A DNA stretch of 64,000 bases from Rhodobacterales bacterium (GTDB lineage: Bacteria; Pseudomonadota; Alphaproteobacteria; Rhodobacterales; Rhodobacteraceae): NCBI GenBank assembly GCA_002748285.1, contig PDSA01000025.1, forward strand, positions 1-64,000. Reading direction: 5' to 3'. The notes under the pieces were generated by a model. That model had not been told where the DNA came from. It searched no databases and was given only the letters and a program-made list of their open reading frames with translations. Shown piece after piece: positions 9,278 through 18,102 of the stretch. Every line of letters starts with the position of its first letter. Positions within the stretch are counted from its first letter, which is position 1. Made by a program: the position numbers and the translations under genes.

Positions 9278-10672
9278 ATGTCCAACACCCGCACCGAAAC
9301 CGACAGCTTTGGCCCGCTGGAAGTGCCTTCTGACAAATATTGGGGTGCGCAGACTCAGCGCTCACTGATGAATTTCCCGATCGGTTGGGAACGCCAGCCG
9401 GTGGCGATCGTGCGGGCGCTGGGGGTGATCAAGCAGGCCTGTGCGCAGGCCAATATGACCCTGGGCAAGCTGGATCAGGAAAAGGGCGATGCGATTGTCG
9501 CCGCTGCGTCTCAGGTTGTGGCGGGCGAGCTGGATGACAACTTTCCGCTGGTGGTGTGGCAGACCGGGTCGGGCACGCAGTCGAATATGAACGCCAATGA
9601 GGTGATCGCCAACAAAGCTATCGAGATTCTGGGCGGTGAGATCGGCAGCAAAACCCCGGTGCATCCCAATGATCATCTGAATATGGGACAATCTTCGAAC
9701 GACACTTTCCCAACCGCCATGCATATCGCCACCGCCACCACAGCGCATCAGGTGCTGTTGCCGGGGCTGCAAAAGCTGCATGATGCGCTGGCCGAAAAGG
9801 TCAAGGAATTTGACGGCATCATCAAGATCGGCCGCACCCATACCATGGACGCCACGCCGCTGACTCTGGCGCAGGAGTTTTCCGGCTATTTGCATCAGGT
9901 GGCGATGGGGATTGAGCGCGTCAAGGGCGCTCTGGGCCGGATCTATGAGCTGGCGCAGGGTGGCACTGCGGTGGGCACCGGGCTGAACACGCAAAAGGGC
10001 TGGGCCGAGATGGTGGCGGCCAATATCGCTGACATCACCGGGCTGCCTTTTGTCACCGCGCCCAATAAATTTGAAGCGCTGGCGGCGCATGATGCGATGG
10101 TCGAAATCTCGGGCGCACTGAAAACCGTGGCGGCGTCGCTTTACAAGATCGCCAGCGACATTCGCTTTCTGGGCTCGGGGCCGCGCTGTGGTCTGGGCGA
10201 GCTGATGCTGCCGGAAAACGAGCCGGGCTCTTCGATCATGCCGGGCAAGGTCAACCCCACTCAGGTTGAGGCGCTGACTCAGGTCTGTATTCATGTGATG
10301 GGCAATGACGCGGCGGTGGGCTTTGCCGGCTCGCAAGGGCATTTCGAGCTGAATGTTTACAAGCCGATGATGGCCTATAATGTGCTGCAATCCATGCAGC
10401 TGCTGGGCGATGCGGCGGCCACGTTCACGCAAAACTGTGTGGTCGGCATTCGTGCGGATACCGGGCGGATCGACAAGCTGATGCGCGAAAGCCTGATGCT
10501 GGTGACGGCTCTGGCGCCAGAGATCGGCTATGACAACGCGACCACGGTGGCCAAGACTGCGCATAAAAACGGCACGACCTTGAAAGAAGAGGCGATTGCG
10601 CTGGGCTTTGTGGATGAAGAAACCTTTGAGCGGGTAGTGCGCCCCGAAAAGATGATCGGCCCCAAAGCCTGA
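9278..10672 (+). CDS. fumC: class II fumarate hydratase
   Basis: Fumarase of the TCA cycle, 464 residues, interconverting fumarate and malate. Motifs are [17 protein letters not shown], the [19 protein letters not shown] active-site region, [11 protein letters not shown] and the lyase signature [16 protein letters not shown] 9278 is preceded by AAAAGGAA; a longer reading from 9221 adds 19 unrelated residues and is rejected. Its stop overlaps the start of a DUF4169 gene (TGATG), making a three-gene translationally coupled unit with a ribbon-helix-helix protein. Confidence 0.97.
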   Translation: MSNTRTETDSFGPLEVPSDKYWGAQTQRSLMNFPIGWERQPVAIVRALGVIKQACAQANMTLGKLDQEKGDAIVAAASQVVAGELDDNFPLVVWQTGSGTQSNMNANEVIANKAIEILGGEIGSKTPVHPNDHLNMGQSSNDTFPTAMHIATATTAHQVLLPGLQKLHDALAEKVKEFDGIIKIGRTHTMDATPLTLAQEFSGYLHQVAMGIERVKGALGRIYELAQGGTAVGTGLNTQKGWAEMVAANIADITGLPFVTAPNKFEALAAHDAMVEISGALKTVAASLYKIASDIRFLGSGPRCGLGELMLPENEPGSSIMPGKVNPTQVEALTQVCIHVMGNDAAVGFAGSQGHFELNVYKPMMAYNVLQSMQLLGDAAATFTQNCVVGIRADTGRIDKLMRESLMLVTALAPEIGYDNATTVAKTAHKNGTTLKEEAIALGFVDEETFERVVRPEKMIGPKA

Positions 10673-10851
10673 TGTCGCAACCCATCAATCTGAACCGCGC
10701 GCGCAAATCGCGAGCGCGGGATGAAAAACGCAAGATCGCGGATCAGAATGCGGTGCGCTTTGGCCGCAGCAAAAGCCAACGTGTGCTGGAAGCGGTGCGC
10801 AGTGAAAAGGCGCGGCGGATGCTGGATCAACATCATCTGGATGAGGAATGA
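10672..10851 (+). CDS. DUF4169 family small protein
   Basis: A 59-residue, very basic protein: [19 protein letters not shown] at the start and a helical, charge-rich remainder ending in QHHLDEE. The pattern INLNRARK...R...A..NAVRFGRSK matches DUF4169, a small family found next to fumC in Rhodobacterales. Function is unknown. It overlaps the fumC stop by one base and the next gene by 4 nt, so it is almost certainly translated. Being all-helical and positively charged it could bind nucleic acid or a partner protein, but that is a guess. Confidence 0.8.
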   Translation: MSQPINLNRARKSRARDEKRKIADQNAVRFGRSKSQRVLEAVRSEKARRMLDQHHLDEE

Positions 10852-11072
10852 GTGCCCGGCCGAAAAAGCACTCGCTGACCTTGAAGGGGCACCGCACTTC
10901 GGTGTCTTTGGAAGATGCGTTCTGGCAGGCTTTTTGCCAGATCGCCCGGCAGATGGATGTGCCGATCAACCAGTTGGCGGCGGAAATTGACGAAAAACGT
11001 GGGCTGAAGGCCGGGTTGGCCTCGGCCATTCGGGTGTTTGTGTTGGAGTATTACCGTAAGCGGGCGCAGTAA
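10848..11072 (+). CDS. ribbon-helix-helix domain protein
   Basis: A 74-residue protein whose core TSVSLEDAFWQAFCQIARQ, then VPINQLAAEID, reads as a strand followed by two helices, as in the RHH_4 group of ribbon-helix-helix domains (beta-strand recognition of DNA as a dimer). It overlaps the preceding DUF4169 gene by 4 nt. I infer a small transcriptional regulator or DNA-binding protein co-made with fumarase; the target is unknown. The basic N-terminus (SARPKKHSLTLKGHRT) supports nucleic acid contact. Confidence 0.75.
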   Translation: MSARPKKHSLTLKGHRTSVSLEDAFWQAFCQIARQMDVPINQLAAEIDEKRGLKAGLASAIRVFVLEYYRKRAQ

Positions 11073-11082
11073 TTTGCTGTTT

Positions 11083-11097
11083 TTAAGCAAGTTTTAA
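11083..11097 (+). promoter_or_regulatory. candidate CtrA box
   Basis: Exact TTAA-N7-TTAA (TTAAGCAAGTTTTAA), the consensus of the alphaproteobacterial response regulator CtrA, 24 nt before the ATG of the small ORF at 11121. A chance match is possible in AT-rich intergenic DNA, but the spacing is exact. Confidence 0.4.
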
Positions 11098-11120
11098 CCA
11101 TAGGCGCAGATATTTGCGCC

Positions 11121-11327
11121 ATGATGAGACAGAATTTCCCCTTTCTCCAGCCGGATATCTGGCTGCAACAGATTTTTGACAGTCGCGCGGCCCGCAGCGG
11201 GGGCATTGTGCGCCGGAAGGTGCGCGATGTGGAGCGGATCCTCGGGCGGGCTGCTTTTATTGCCGAAATTCAAAGGCGTTTGAACGCAGCGTCAGATGGG
11301 CAATCGGCACCGCAGGCCGCTCTTTGA
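11121..11327 (+). CDS. small conserved-looking ORF, probably C-terminally truncated
   Basis: A 68-residue reading, MMRQNFPFLQPDIWLQQIF followed by DSRAARSGGIVRRKVRDVER and ILGRAAFIAEIQRR. From memory the first 50 residues resemble a family of very small Rhodobacterales proteins in which FxARAARxGGVVRR is followed by a region ending near a CN motif. Here the similarity stops at IQRR, and the remaining 18 residues lie over the 3' end of the P450 gene on the other strand. I therefore suspect the real C-terminal half was lost at a rearrangement. Function unknown; the homology is recalled, not checked. Confidence 0.4.
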   Translation: MMRQNFPFLQPDIWLQQIFDSRAARSGGIVRRKVRDVERILGRAAFIAEIQRRLNAASDGQSAPQAAL

Positions 11328-12612
11328 CCAGTTCAAACCGGAAATCCCGCACCAGCATGGACAAGATCAGCGGCCCCTCCAGCATGGCAAAGCCCGAGCC
11401 CGGGCAAACCCTTGGCCCGGCGGAAAATGGAATATAGGCATCGCGCATGCATTTCCTGCCCTCTTGGGTTTTGCCCCGTTCCGGGTCAAATTCATCCGGG
11501 CGATCCCAGATTTTGGTATGCCGGTGCAAATGCCACGAACTGATGATCACCTGATTGCCGGGCTTGATTTCCCGATCCCGGAATTTCACCGGGCAGGTCG
11601 CCTCGCGCACCATGGCCGGCACCGGCGGGTAAAGCCGCATGGTTTCGCGAAACACATCCCGGGAAATGCGCAACTTGCCGGCCACCGAAAAATAAGGCGT
11701 TTCGGGGTCAATCGCTGCTTGCGCCTCTGCGGCCACCTTGTCCTGCCATTCGGGATACAAGGCCAGCATATAGAGCGACCAAGCCAAAGCCGATGCACTG
11801 GTTTCATGCCCCGCCAGAAAGAAAATCGCCACCTGATCCACCATTTCCTCGGTGTCAAAGCATTCCCCGGTCTGCGGATCCGGCGTGGTCATGATCTTGG
11901 TGGCCAGATCATCCGGGGCCGTGCCGGCCTTGATCTCTTCGCTGCGTTTGGCGGCAATCTGACGGATCAGCCCCCGGATCACCTCGGCCGTTTCCGTGCT
12001 GCGTTTGGTTCTCAGCGTGGGCAGCCATTTCATCTTGGGCAGAAAGGTCGCCCGGTTCACCAAAGGCATTGCCCGTTGATAAGCCTTGAATTCCTCAAAC
12101 ACCCCCGCAGCCGTCTTATCGGTGATCGGCAGCGAAAACAGCGTGCGAAAAATCACATCCGCAGCGATATGCGAGGTCATGCTTTCCACCTCAACCGGCC
12201 CGTCCTGTCGCTGTTCCTCCAACCGCTTGACCCCCGCAACCGCCGAATCCCACATTTGCGGAAACACCTCGCGCAACCGCCCACCCTCAAAGGCCGGATC
12301 CACAATGCGCCGCTGATGCAGCCAGTCTTCGCCGCTGGACAAAAACAGCGAATTGCCCAGCAGTGAAGACAACCCATCGCGAACCCGGGTGGATTTGGGA
12401 AAGGTCGTCAGGCTTTCATCCAGCACCCTTTTCACCAGATCCGGCTGATTGACCATAAAAGTATGAAAAAACGGCACCTTGAATTCGGCCATCCACGCAC
12501 CATAGAGATGCTCAGGCTGGGCCGAGAGAATATCCTGCCGAAACATCTTCATATGCTGCCACAAAGAGGCATCGCGGGGCCGGGATTTGGGTTTGGGAGG
12601 CAGAACGGTCAT
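11257..12612 (-). CDS. cytochrome P450
   Basis: Heme-thiolate monooxygenase of 451 residues. Diagnostic motifs: I-helix oxygen-binding AGHET (267-271), K-helix ETMR (323-326), and the heme loop FSAGPRVCPG (396-405) with the cysteine ligand at about 403. No membrane anchor is evident, so a soluble class I enzyme needing a ferredoxin is likely. Its start overlaps the stop of an alpha/beta-hydrolase-like gene by 4 nt, so the two are translated together. The substrate is not deducible; a fatty acid, terpene or polyketide are all possible. No ferredoxin partner lies in the window. Confidence 0.95.
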   Translation of the reverse strand: MTVLPPKPKSRPRDASLWQHMKMFRQDILSAQPEHLYGAWMAEFKVPFFHTFMVNQPDLVKRVLDESLTTFPKSTRVRDGLSSLLGNSLFLSSGEDWLHQRRIVDPAFEGGRLREVFPQMWDSAVAGVKRLEEQRQDGPVEVESMTSHIAADVIFRTLFSLPITDKTAAGVFEEFKAYQRAMPLVNRATFLPKMKWLPTLRTKRSTETAEVIRGLIRQIAAKRSEEIKAGTAPDDLATKIMTTPDPQTGECFDTEEMVDQVAIFFLAGHETSASALAWSLYMLALYPEWQDKVAAEAQAAIDPETPYFSVAGKLRISRDVFRETMRLYPPVPAMVREATCPVKFRDREIKPGNQVIISSWHLHRHTKIWDRPDEFDPERGKTQEGRKCMRDAYIPFSAGPRVCPGSGFAMLEGPLILSMLVRDFRFELVKERPAVPIAHLTLRSNAFEFRQ

Positions 12613-13859
12613 GGTGTTATCGAAACGTAGGGCGAAACTGGCACGTCAATGCGCCAGCCGGACGGCTCCTTGCCCAGATAGCGGCTTTGCAGGGTCTGCG
12701 CCCCGGCAGTGATCTGAAAATAGTCGTAATCGCGCGGCGCGTCAAAGGCGCACATATACTGAAAATGCAGCCGGAAAAACCGCCAGCGCAGCTCTTTGAA
12801 CCGCGCTTCGCTCAGGCTCTGGGTGAAGGCTGCGGAAATCACCAAAGGCAGGCGTTTATCGGGCGGAGCCACCCCCGACACCGCCACCGGATCGCACAGC
12901 GCAAAGGCGCAGCCATCGCCGGGGGCGGTGACATCCAGCCAGTAGAGCTCGTCCCTTGCCGACAAATAGCGCAGATCGGCGCGCAGTTTATAGGCTTTGG
13001 GCAGAAACGAGACCATCGGCACCACCTGCCCCAGAGTGAGGAAAGACAGCTCGGGCCCGTCCTCATCCACCCTGCCCGAGCGGATCAGATCGGCCAGCAC
13101 CGATACCCCGATATGCGCGCCCGAGGAATGGCCGACCACCAGCACTTCGTCCAGATCGCTGTCCAGCGCAGCGGCGATTTCGTCGGAGAACTCGGCCATG
13201 CGAGCCAGCAATTCGGGTGGGTCTTCGCCCTTGGAACGGGCCGAATAGGCGTAATCATGCATCAGGTAATAGGCGAATAATTTGCGGTCAATCTGGCGAA
13301 ACCCGCGCAAAGCCAGCACGATCACCACCATCGCCGCCGGCCAACCCAAAAGCGGCCCCAGCCAGCCCCAGCCGGTGAGCGACACCGCGCCATAAGCCAG
13401 CCACGCCCCGACCAGCCATGCCAGCAGCAGCGCAATCAACAGCTGAAACAGCAGCATGAAAATCGGGTAAAGCGCGGCGATCACCGGCCCCTTGCGCAAC
13501 TGCATCAGCCGGCGCAGCGCCCCAGATGCGATATAGGTCCAGGCGGTGCGGATCAGCGCCAGATAGGTTTGCGGGATGTTCAGATCCATGGATTTCTTGA
13601 CGATATCCGACCAGACCAGCACCTCGAAATCCGCCTCGGCCTGTTGCCCGTCAATGCAGGTGTCGACATGCCAGCCATAGCGGTTTTTGCCCGTCTTGCC
13701 CGTTTTCTGGGGTGAAAGCTCCAACTCGTAGCCGCTGATCTCCGCCTGCTGCGCGCCCTCTTTACGGTAAAGCTCGCGATAGCGGCGCGGATGCACCGGA
13801 TCATAGCCGGGAATATAAAACACCCGCCGTTTTACAACTGTATCATCCGATATTGGCAT
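12609..13859 (-). CDS. alpha/beta-hydrolase-like membrane protein
   Basis: A 416-residue protein with a serine-hydrolase nucleophile elbow VVGHSSGAH (serine near residue 245). An N-terminal strand RVFYIPGYDPVHPRRYREL has the look of an oxyanion region. Two strongly hydrophobic helices lie around residues 125-185 (PIFMLLFQLLIALLLAWLVG, then a second). ATG 13859 is chosen because the upstream in-frame codon is TTG. It is directly coupled to the P450 downstream, suggesting joint processing of a lipid-like substrate at the membrane. I do not recognise a characterised homologue. Confidence 0.75.
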   Translation of the reverse strand: MPISDDTVVKRRVFYIPGYDPVHPRRYRELYRKEGAQQAEISGYELELSPQKTGKTGKNRYGWHVDTCIDGQQAEADFEVLVWSDIVKKSMDLNIPQTYLALIRTAWTYIASGALRRLMQLRKGPVIAALYPIFMLLFQLLIALLLAWLVGAWLAYGAVSLTGWGWLGPLLGWPAAMVVIVLALRGFRQIDRKLFAYYLMHDYAYSARSKGEDPPELLARMAEFSDEIAAALDSDLDEVLVVGHSSGAHIGVSVLADLIRSGRVDEDGPELSFLTLGQVVPMVSFLPKAYKLRADLRYLSARDELYWLDVTAPGDGCAFALCDPVAVSGVAPPDKRLPLVISAAFTQSLSEARFKELRWRFFRLHFQYMCAFDAPRDYDYFQITAGAQTLQSRYLGKEPSGWRIDVPVSPYVSITP

Positions 13860-13956
13860 AATCAAAACTGCTCTTTTGACTGGTTATATCTGGTTGTTTC
13901 GGCCCCTTTTAATCCGAAAAACCGGCAAAAATATGACCCCGGCTTACAATCCGCGC

Positions 13957-14709
13957 CTAGCCAATCGTCCCCAGCACCGGAAATGTGTTCAGCAACCAGT
14001 TTGACATCATGGTAAACTGACCCGTCATCATCATGAACCCGATGGTCCACAGCAACAGCCCCATGACGCGTTCCACCTGTTCGGTATGGCGTTTCATCCA
14101 GTTCATCAGCCCCGACAGGCTGGGAAAGAATGCCGCCACCAGCAAGAACGGAATCCCCAACCCAAAGGCATAAACCCCCAGCAAAACCGTGCCGCGCATA
14201 ACGCTGCCTTCCAGCGCAGCCATCGACAGGATGGTGCCCAGAATAGGCCCAAGGCAGGGCGTCCAGCCAAAGGCAAAGGCCAGCCCCAGAATATAGGCCC
14301 CAAAGGCCGAGCCGCCTTTGTCTCCAACGTCAATCCTTGCCTCGCGTTCCAGAAAGCCAAAACGGTAAATACCCAGAAAATGCACGCCAAACGCCATCAC
14401 GACCGCTCCGGCCCCGATGATGAACCAGCCCTGATTTTGCAAAAAGAACTGGCCGAATGCGGAAGTGGTATAGCCGAGCAGCAAAAACACCGTCGACAGG
14501 CCCAGAACGAATGTTGCCGCAGCCTTGAGCGGGCGTTTGCGCGGGGCGTCCTGGCCGCTCATCTCGGCCATGGTGATGCCGCCCATATAGGCCAGATAAG
14601 GCCCGACCACGGGAAACACGCAGGGCGACAGGAAGGACAGCAGCCCGGCGCTGAGAGCAACAAACATCGCCGGCAGCAGGCTTGCGTCGAAGATTTCAAT
14701 GCCAAACAT
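13957..14709 (-). CDS. ccdA: cytochrome c biogenesis protein, CcdA family
   Basis: Polytopic inner-membrane thiol-disulfide carrier of 250 residues. It passes reducing power from cytoplasmic thioredoxin to periplasmic proteins needed for cytochrome c maturation. The two redox cysteines lie in SFLSPCVFPVVGPYLAYMGG and FGWTPCLGPILG, each in a helix. ATG 14709 (MFGIEIFDASLLP) is preceded by AAAAGGGG; a much longer upstream reading has no membrane character and is rejected. A tusA-like gene diverges from it. Six hydrophobic segments are visible, as expected. Confidence 0.93.
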   Translation of the reverse strand: MFGIEIFDASLLPAMFVALSAGLLSFLSPCVFPVVGPYLAYMGGITMAEMSGQDAPRKRPLKAAATFVLGLSTVFLLLGYTTSAFGQFFLQNQGWFIIGAGAVVMAFGVHFLGIYRFGFLEREARIDVGDKGGSAFGAYILGLAFAFGWTPCLGPILGTILSMAALEGSVMRGTVLLGVYAFGLGIPFLLVAAFFPSLSGLMNWMKRHTEQVERVMGLLLWTIGFMMMTGQFTMMSNWLLNTFPVLGTIG

Positions 14710-14822
14710 ATCACGGCCCCTTTTATGGTTTCTTTTGCTTATGCCATTTGCGCCCATAGGGGAACAGCGCAGAATGTCACATTTGCGTGGACAGGCTGTG
14801 AAACCGCAATTATCCAAGGGCC

Positions 14823-15050
14823 ATGGAATGTAATGAAGAAATCGACGCGCTTGGGCTGTTATGCCCGTTGCCGGTGCTGAAGCTGCGCAAACGGTTGCAA
14901 AACCACCCCTCCGGGGCGGTGGTCTGTCTGTTGGCGGATGATCCGGCGGCAGTGATTGATGTGCCACATTTTTGCAATGAGGCCGGACATGAGCTGTTGC
15001 AAAGTCGCGAAATAGATCAGGGGCGGATATATCAGGTGCGTAAAGGGTAG
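14823..15050 (+). CDS. TusA family sulfurtransferase
   Basis: A 75-residue sulfur-relay protein with the family signature DALGLLCPLPVLKLRKRL, in which the CPLP cysteine carries the persulfide. The fold continues through VVCLLADDPAAVIDVPHFC, and a second cysteine follows. TusA-like proteins deliver sulfur for tRNA thiolation or other sulfur transfers. It diverges from ccdA by 113 nt, both dealing with thiol chemistry. It may be a generic TusA-like protein rather than the tRNA-specific TusA. Confidence 0.88.
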   Translation: MECNEEIDALGLLCPLPVLKLRKRLQNHPSGAVVCLLADDPAAVIDVPHFCNEAGHELLQSREIDQGRIYQVRKG

Positions 15051-15130
15051 CGCGTCAGGTATCCGTTTTCAAAGTGCCCCTGCCCCCGTTCTGTGTCACA
15101 GTGGCCCATCGTGGCCTTTTCACAGATAAC

Positions 15131-15162
15131 CGCCCGATCCACCTTCACAGATGGATCGGGCG
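15131..15162. terminator. hairpin between convergent tusA-like gene and rne
   Basis: Perfect 11-bp stem: CGCCCGATCCA (15131-15141) with TGGATCGGGCG (15152-15162). On the plus strand it is followed by CTGATTTTAA. On the minus strand it comes right after the rne stop but lacks a T-run. Probably a terminator for the plus-strand gene and an RNA-stabilising hairpin for rne. Confidence 0.5.
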
Positions 15163-15168
15163 CTGATT

Positions 15169-18102
15169 TTAACGCTTGAGCGACCACCAGCCTTTTTTCT
15201 TAGGACCATCCGAAGCCGTATCCGGCTTGGGCTCCGGGGCCGGGCGCGGGGCTTTTTCGGCCTCCGGCTCCGGTTTCGGCTCTGAGGGCTCGGACGCCTT
15301 GGCGGGTTGCTCGGCTGGCGTATCAGCCTTTTTCGCCGGTTTGCGCCGGGTGCGCTTTTTGGCAGCGGGTTTGGCCTCGACACTGTCGGCCTTATCCTCG
15401 ACCGGCTCAGAAGCGACCTCGGCGGGTTTTTCCGCACTGTCGTCCTCAGCCTTCTCAGCCGGCTTTTTGGCGCTCTTACCCGCAGCCTTTTTGGCCGTTT
15501 TCCGGGGCTTTTTAGCCTTTTCATCCGCATCCGCCTTTGGCTCGGCTTCTGTGGACTCCTCAGGCTTGACCTCGTCAGAAGGCTTGGCCTCGTCAGCCTT
15601 TTTGGTCGCGGTTTTGCGCCGCCGGGTCGGTTTTTTCTTTGCAGGCGCTTCGGTCTCCGGGAGGACCTCAGCATCCGAAGCAGCTTCAGCCTCCGGGGCC
15701 GCCTTGGCGTCCGCTTCAACCTCAGTTGCGGCCTCCGCTTCGGCCTTGGCCTTGCTGCTCTTGCGCGGGGCACGTTTGCGTTTGGGCTTGGGAGCTTCGG
15801 CGGGGACTTCTGCTTCGGGCGCTGCCGTTTCAACCTCAGGCGCTTCGGTTGCCTGAGCCTCCCCCTCGGGTTGATCCTGTGTCGCAACCTCCGTTTCGGT
15901 CGTCACGGCATTGCTCTGCTCGGCAGCCTCCCCGCTCCAGCTCCGGCGACGGCGGCGACGGCGGCGCTTTTTCGGCGGCTGCTGTTCCCCTTCGGTGGTT
16001 GGGGTCTCGGTGGCTGGGGTCTCGGCGATTGGAGACTCGGCATTTTCGGCGGCTTCTGCAGCCTGATCCACCCCTTCCATGATCGAAGAATCCGAGGAAA
16101 TAAAGCTAGGGGCCGGTTTGACCCGGCGGCTGGCGGTTTTGAATTTCTCAATCGAGAAATCCGGGTTGACCAGCGATGGGTCAGATTCGATGCGCACCGC
16201 CATACCGTAACGGGCTTCAATACCCGCGATATGCTCGCGCTTATAGTTGAACAGGTAGTTGACGATGTCCACCGGTGCCTTCAGCAGCACCTCGCGCGAA
16301 CGCTTGCGGGTGCCTTCCTCTTCCAGCTGGCGCAGAATCGACAGCGACAGGTTTTCATCCGAACGGATCGACCCGGTGCCGTGGCAATGGGCGCAGGGCT
16401 GGGTGATCGCCTCGATCATGCCCGGGCGCAGGCGCTGGCGTGACATTTCCAGCAGGCCAAAGCCGGAAATGCGGCCCACCTGAATGCGGGCGCGGTCATT
16501 TTTCAGCTGGTCTTTCAGACGCTTTTCAACCGCGTTGTTATTGCGGCGTTCGTCCATGTCGATATAGTCAATCACGATCAGACCGGCCAGATCGCGCAGG
16601 CGCAGCTGGCGGGCGACCTCATCCGAGGCTTCGAGATTGGTTTTCAGCGCCGTTTCCTCGATGCTGTTTTCCTTGGTCGCGCGGCCCGAGTTCACATCAA
16701 TCGCCACCAGCGCTTCGGTCACGCCGATCACGATATAGCCGCCGGATTTCAGCTGCACCGTGGGGTTGAACATCCCCGACAGATAGTTTTCCACCTGATA
16801 GCGCGAAAACAGCGGCATGGTGTCGTGGTAGTTTTTCACGTTTTTGGCGTGGGACGGCATGATCATTTTCATGAAGTCCTTGGCCACGCGATAGCCGGCC
16901 TCGCCTTCCACCAGCACTTCGTCGATCTGGCGGTCATACAGATCGCGGATCGAGCGCTTGATCAGATTGCCTTCTTCATAGATCTGGGCCGGAGCCGTGG
17001 ATTCCAGAGTAAGCGTGCGGATTTGTTCCCACAGGCGTTGCAGATATTCGTAATCGCGTTTGATCTCGCTTTTGGTGCGCTTGGCTCCGGCGGTGCGCAC
17101 GATCAGACCGGCCCCCTGAGGGATGTCAATTTCAGTGGCAATCGCCTTGAGCTTCTTGCGATCAGCCGCATTGGTGATCTTGCGCGAAATGCCGCCGCCA
17201 CGGGCGGTGTTGGGCATCAGCACACAATAGCGCCCAGCCAGCGACAGATAAGTTGTCAGGGCCGCGCCCTTATTGCCGCGCTCTTCTTTGACCACCTGCA
17301 CCAGCAGAATCTGGCGCACTTTGATGACTTCTTGGATCTTGTAGCGGCGCGGACGGGGTTTGCGTGGCGGGCGGATGTCTTCTGGCGCGTCATCATCGGC
17401 AACCGATTCGATGCGGTCATCCTTATCGGCGGCATCCAGAGGGGAGTCATCCTCATCGCCATCCTCTGCGTCCGCATCGGCCTGATCCGCGTCCTTCTGG
17501 CTGACCTCGGATTGCGCTTCGGCACCGGCCGGAGCATCGGATTCGGGCTGCGCTGCGGCGTCTGACTCCTGTTGAGTTTCAGTGATTTGGTTTTCAGAGC
17601 CCTGCCCCTCCTCCGCAACCGGAGGCGTTTCAACTGGCGCGTCCCCGACCGGCTCATCCAGATCGACCACATCCATGCCCGACACAGCGGGCTGATCCTC
17701 GGCCTCTTTGACCTGCACGGCGTCGGTGGATTTTACCTCTTCGGCTTTGGTTTTGGACCGTCTGCGGCGGCGCTTGGGCTTGGGGGCGTCATCCTCTTTG
17801 GCCATGGCCTCGGCATAGGCGCGTTCTTCTTCCATCAGCGCCTTACGGTCAGCAACCGGGATCTGGTAATAATCCGGGTGGATTTCTGAAAACGCCAGGA
17901 AACCATGCCGATTGCCGCCATAATCAATAAACGCCGCCTGCAACGAGGGCTCAACCCGGGTAACTTTTGCCAGATAGATATTGCCAGCTAGCTGGCGTTT
18001 GTTTTCGGATTCAAAGTCGAATTCCTCGACCCGTGTTCCATCAACGACCACAACGCGGGTTTCTTCCGCATGGGTCGCGTCGATAAGCATCTTTTTAACC
18101 AT
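15169..18102 (-). CDS. rne: ribonuclease E/G
   Basis: Endoribonuclease of about 977 residues that initiates mRNA decay and processes stable RNAs. The S1 domain (ending in LAGNIYLAKVTRVEPSLQAA) is split by a charged insertion of roughly 170 residues, as in other alphaproteobacterial RNase E. The catalytic DNase I-like domain has VAIDVNSGR and LAGLIVIDYIDMDE, and the zinc link is CAHCHGTG. The last 330 or so residues are Ala/Glu/Pro/Lys-rich and probably unstructured, forming the degradosome scaffold. ATG 18102 (MVKKMLIDATHAEE) is chosen; MQREN from 18117 is less typical. Confidence 0.95.
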   Translation of the reverse strand: MVKKMLIDATHAEETRVVVVDGTRVEEFDFESENKRQLAGNIYLAKVTRVEPSLQAAFIDYGGNRHGFLAFSEIHPDYYQIPVADRKALMEEERAYAEAMAKEDDAPKPKRRRRRSKTKAEEVKSTDAVQVKEAEDQPAVSGMDVVDLDEPVGDAPVETPPVAEEGQGSENQITETQQESDAAAQPESDAPAGAEAQSEVSQKDADQADADAEDGDEDDSPLDAADKDDRIESVADDDAPEDIRPPRKPRPRRYKIQEVIKVRQILLVQVVKEERGNKGAALTTYLSLAGRYCVLMPNTARGGGISRKITNAADRKKLKAIATEIDIPQGAGLIVRTAGAKRTKSEIKRDYEYLQRLWEQIRTLTLESTAPAQIYEEGNLIKRSIRDLYDRQIDEVLVEGEAGYRVAKDFMKMIMPSHAKNVKNYHDTMPLFSRYQVENYLSGMFNPTVQLKSGGYIVIGVTEALVAIDVNSGRATKENSIEETALKTNLEASDEVARQLRLRDLAGLIVIDYIDMDERRNNNAVEKRLKDQLKNDRARIQVGRISGFGLLEMSRQRLRPGMIEAITQPCAHCHGTGSIRSDENLSLSILRQLEEEGTRKRSREVLLKAPVDIVNYLFNYKREHIAGIEARYGMAVRIESDPSLVNPDFSIEKFKTASRRVKPAPSFISSDSSIMEGVDQAAEAAENAESPIAETPATETPTTEGEQQPPKKRRRRRRRRSWSGEAAEQSNAVTTETEVATQDQPEGEAQATEAPEVETAAPEAEVPAEAPKPKRKRAPRKSSKAKAEAEAATEVEADAKAAPEAEAASDAEVLPETEAPAKKKPTRRRKTATKKADEAKPSDEVKPEESTEAEPKADADEKAKKPRKTAKKAAGKSAKKPAEKAEDDSAEKPAEVASEPVEDKADSVEAKPAAKKRTRRKPAKKADTPAEQPAKASEPSEPKPEPEAEKAPRPAPEPKPDTASDGPKKKGWWSLKR

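Noticed and set aside
15120..15887. 255-codon Arg/Lys/Pro-rich open frame
   Set aside because: Alternate frame of the Ala/Glu/Lys-rich C-terminal region of RNase E; composition explains the openness.
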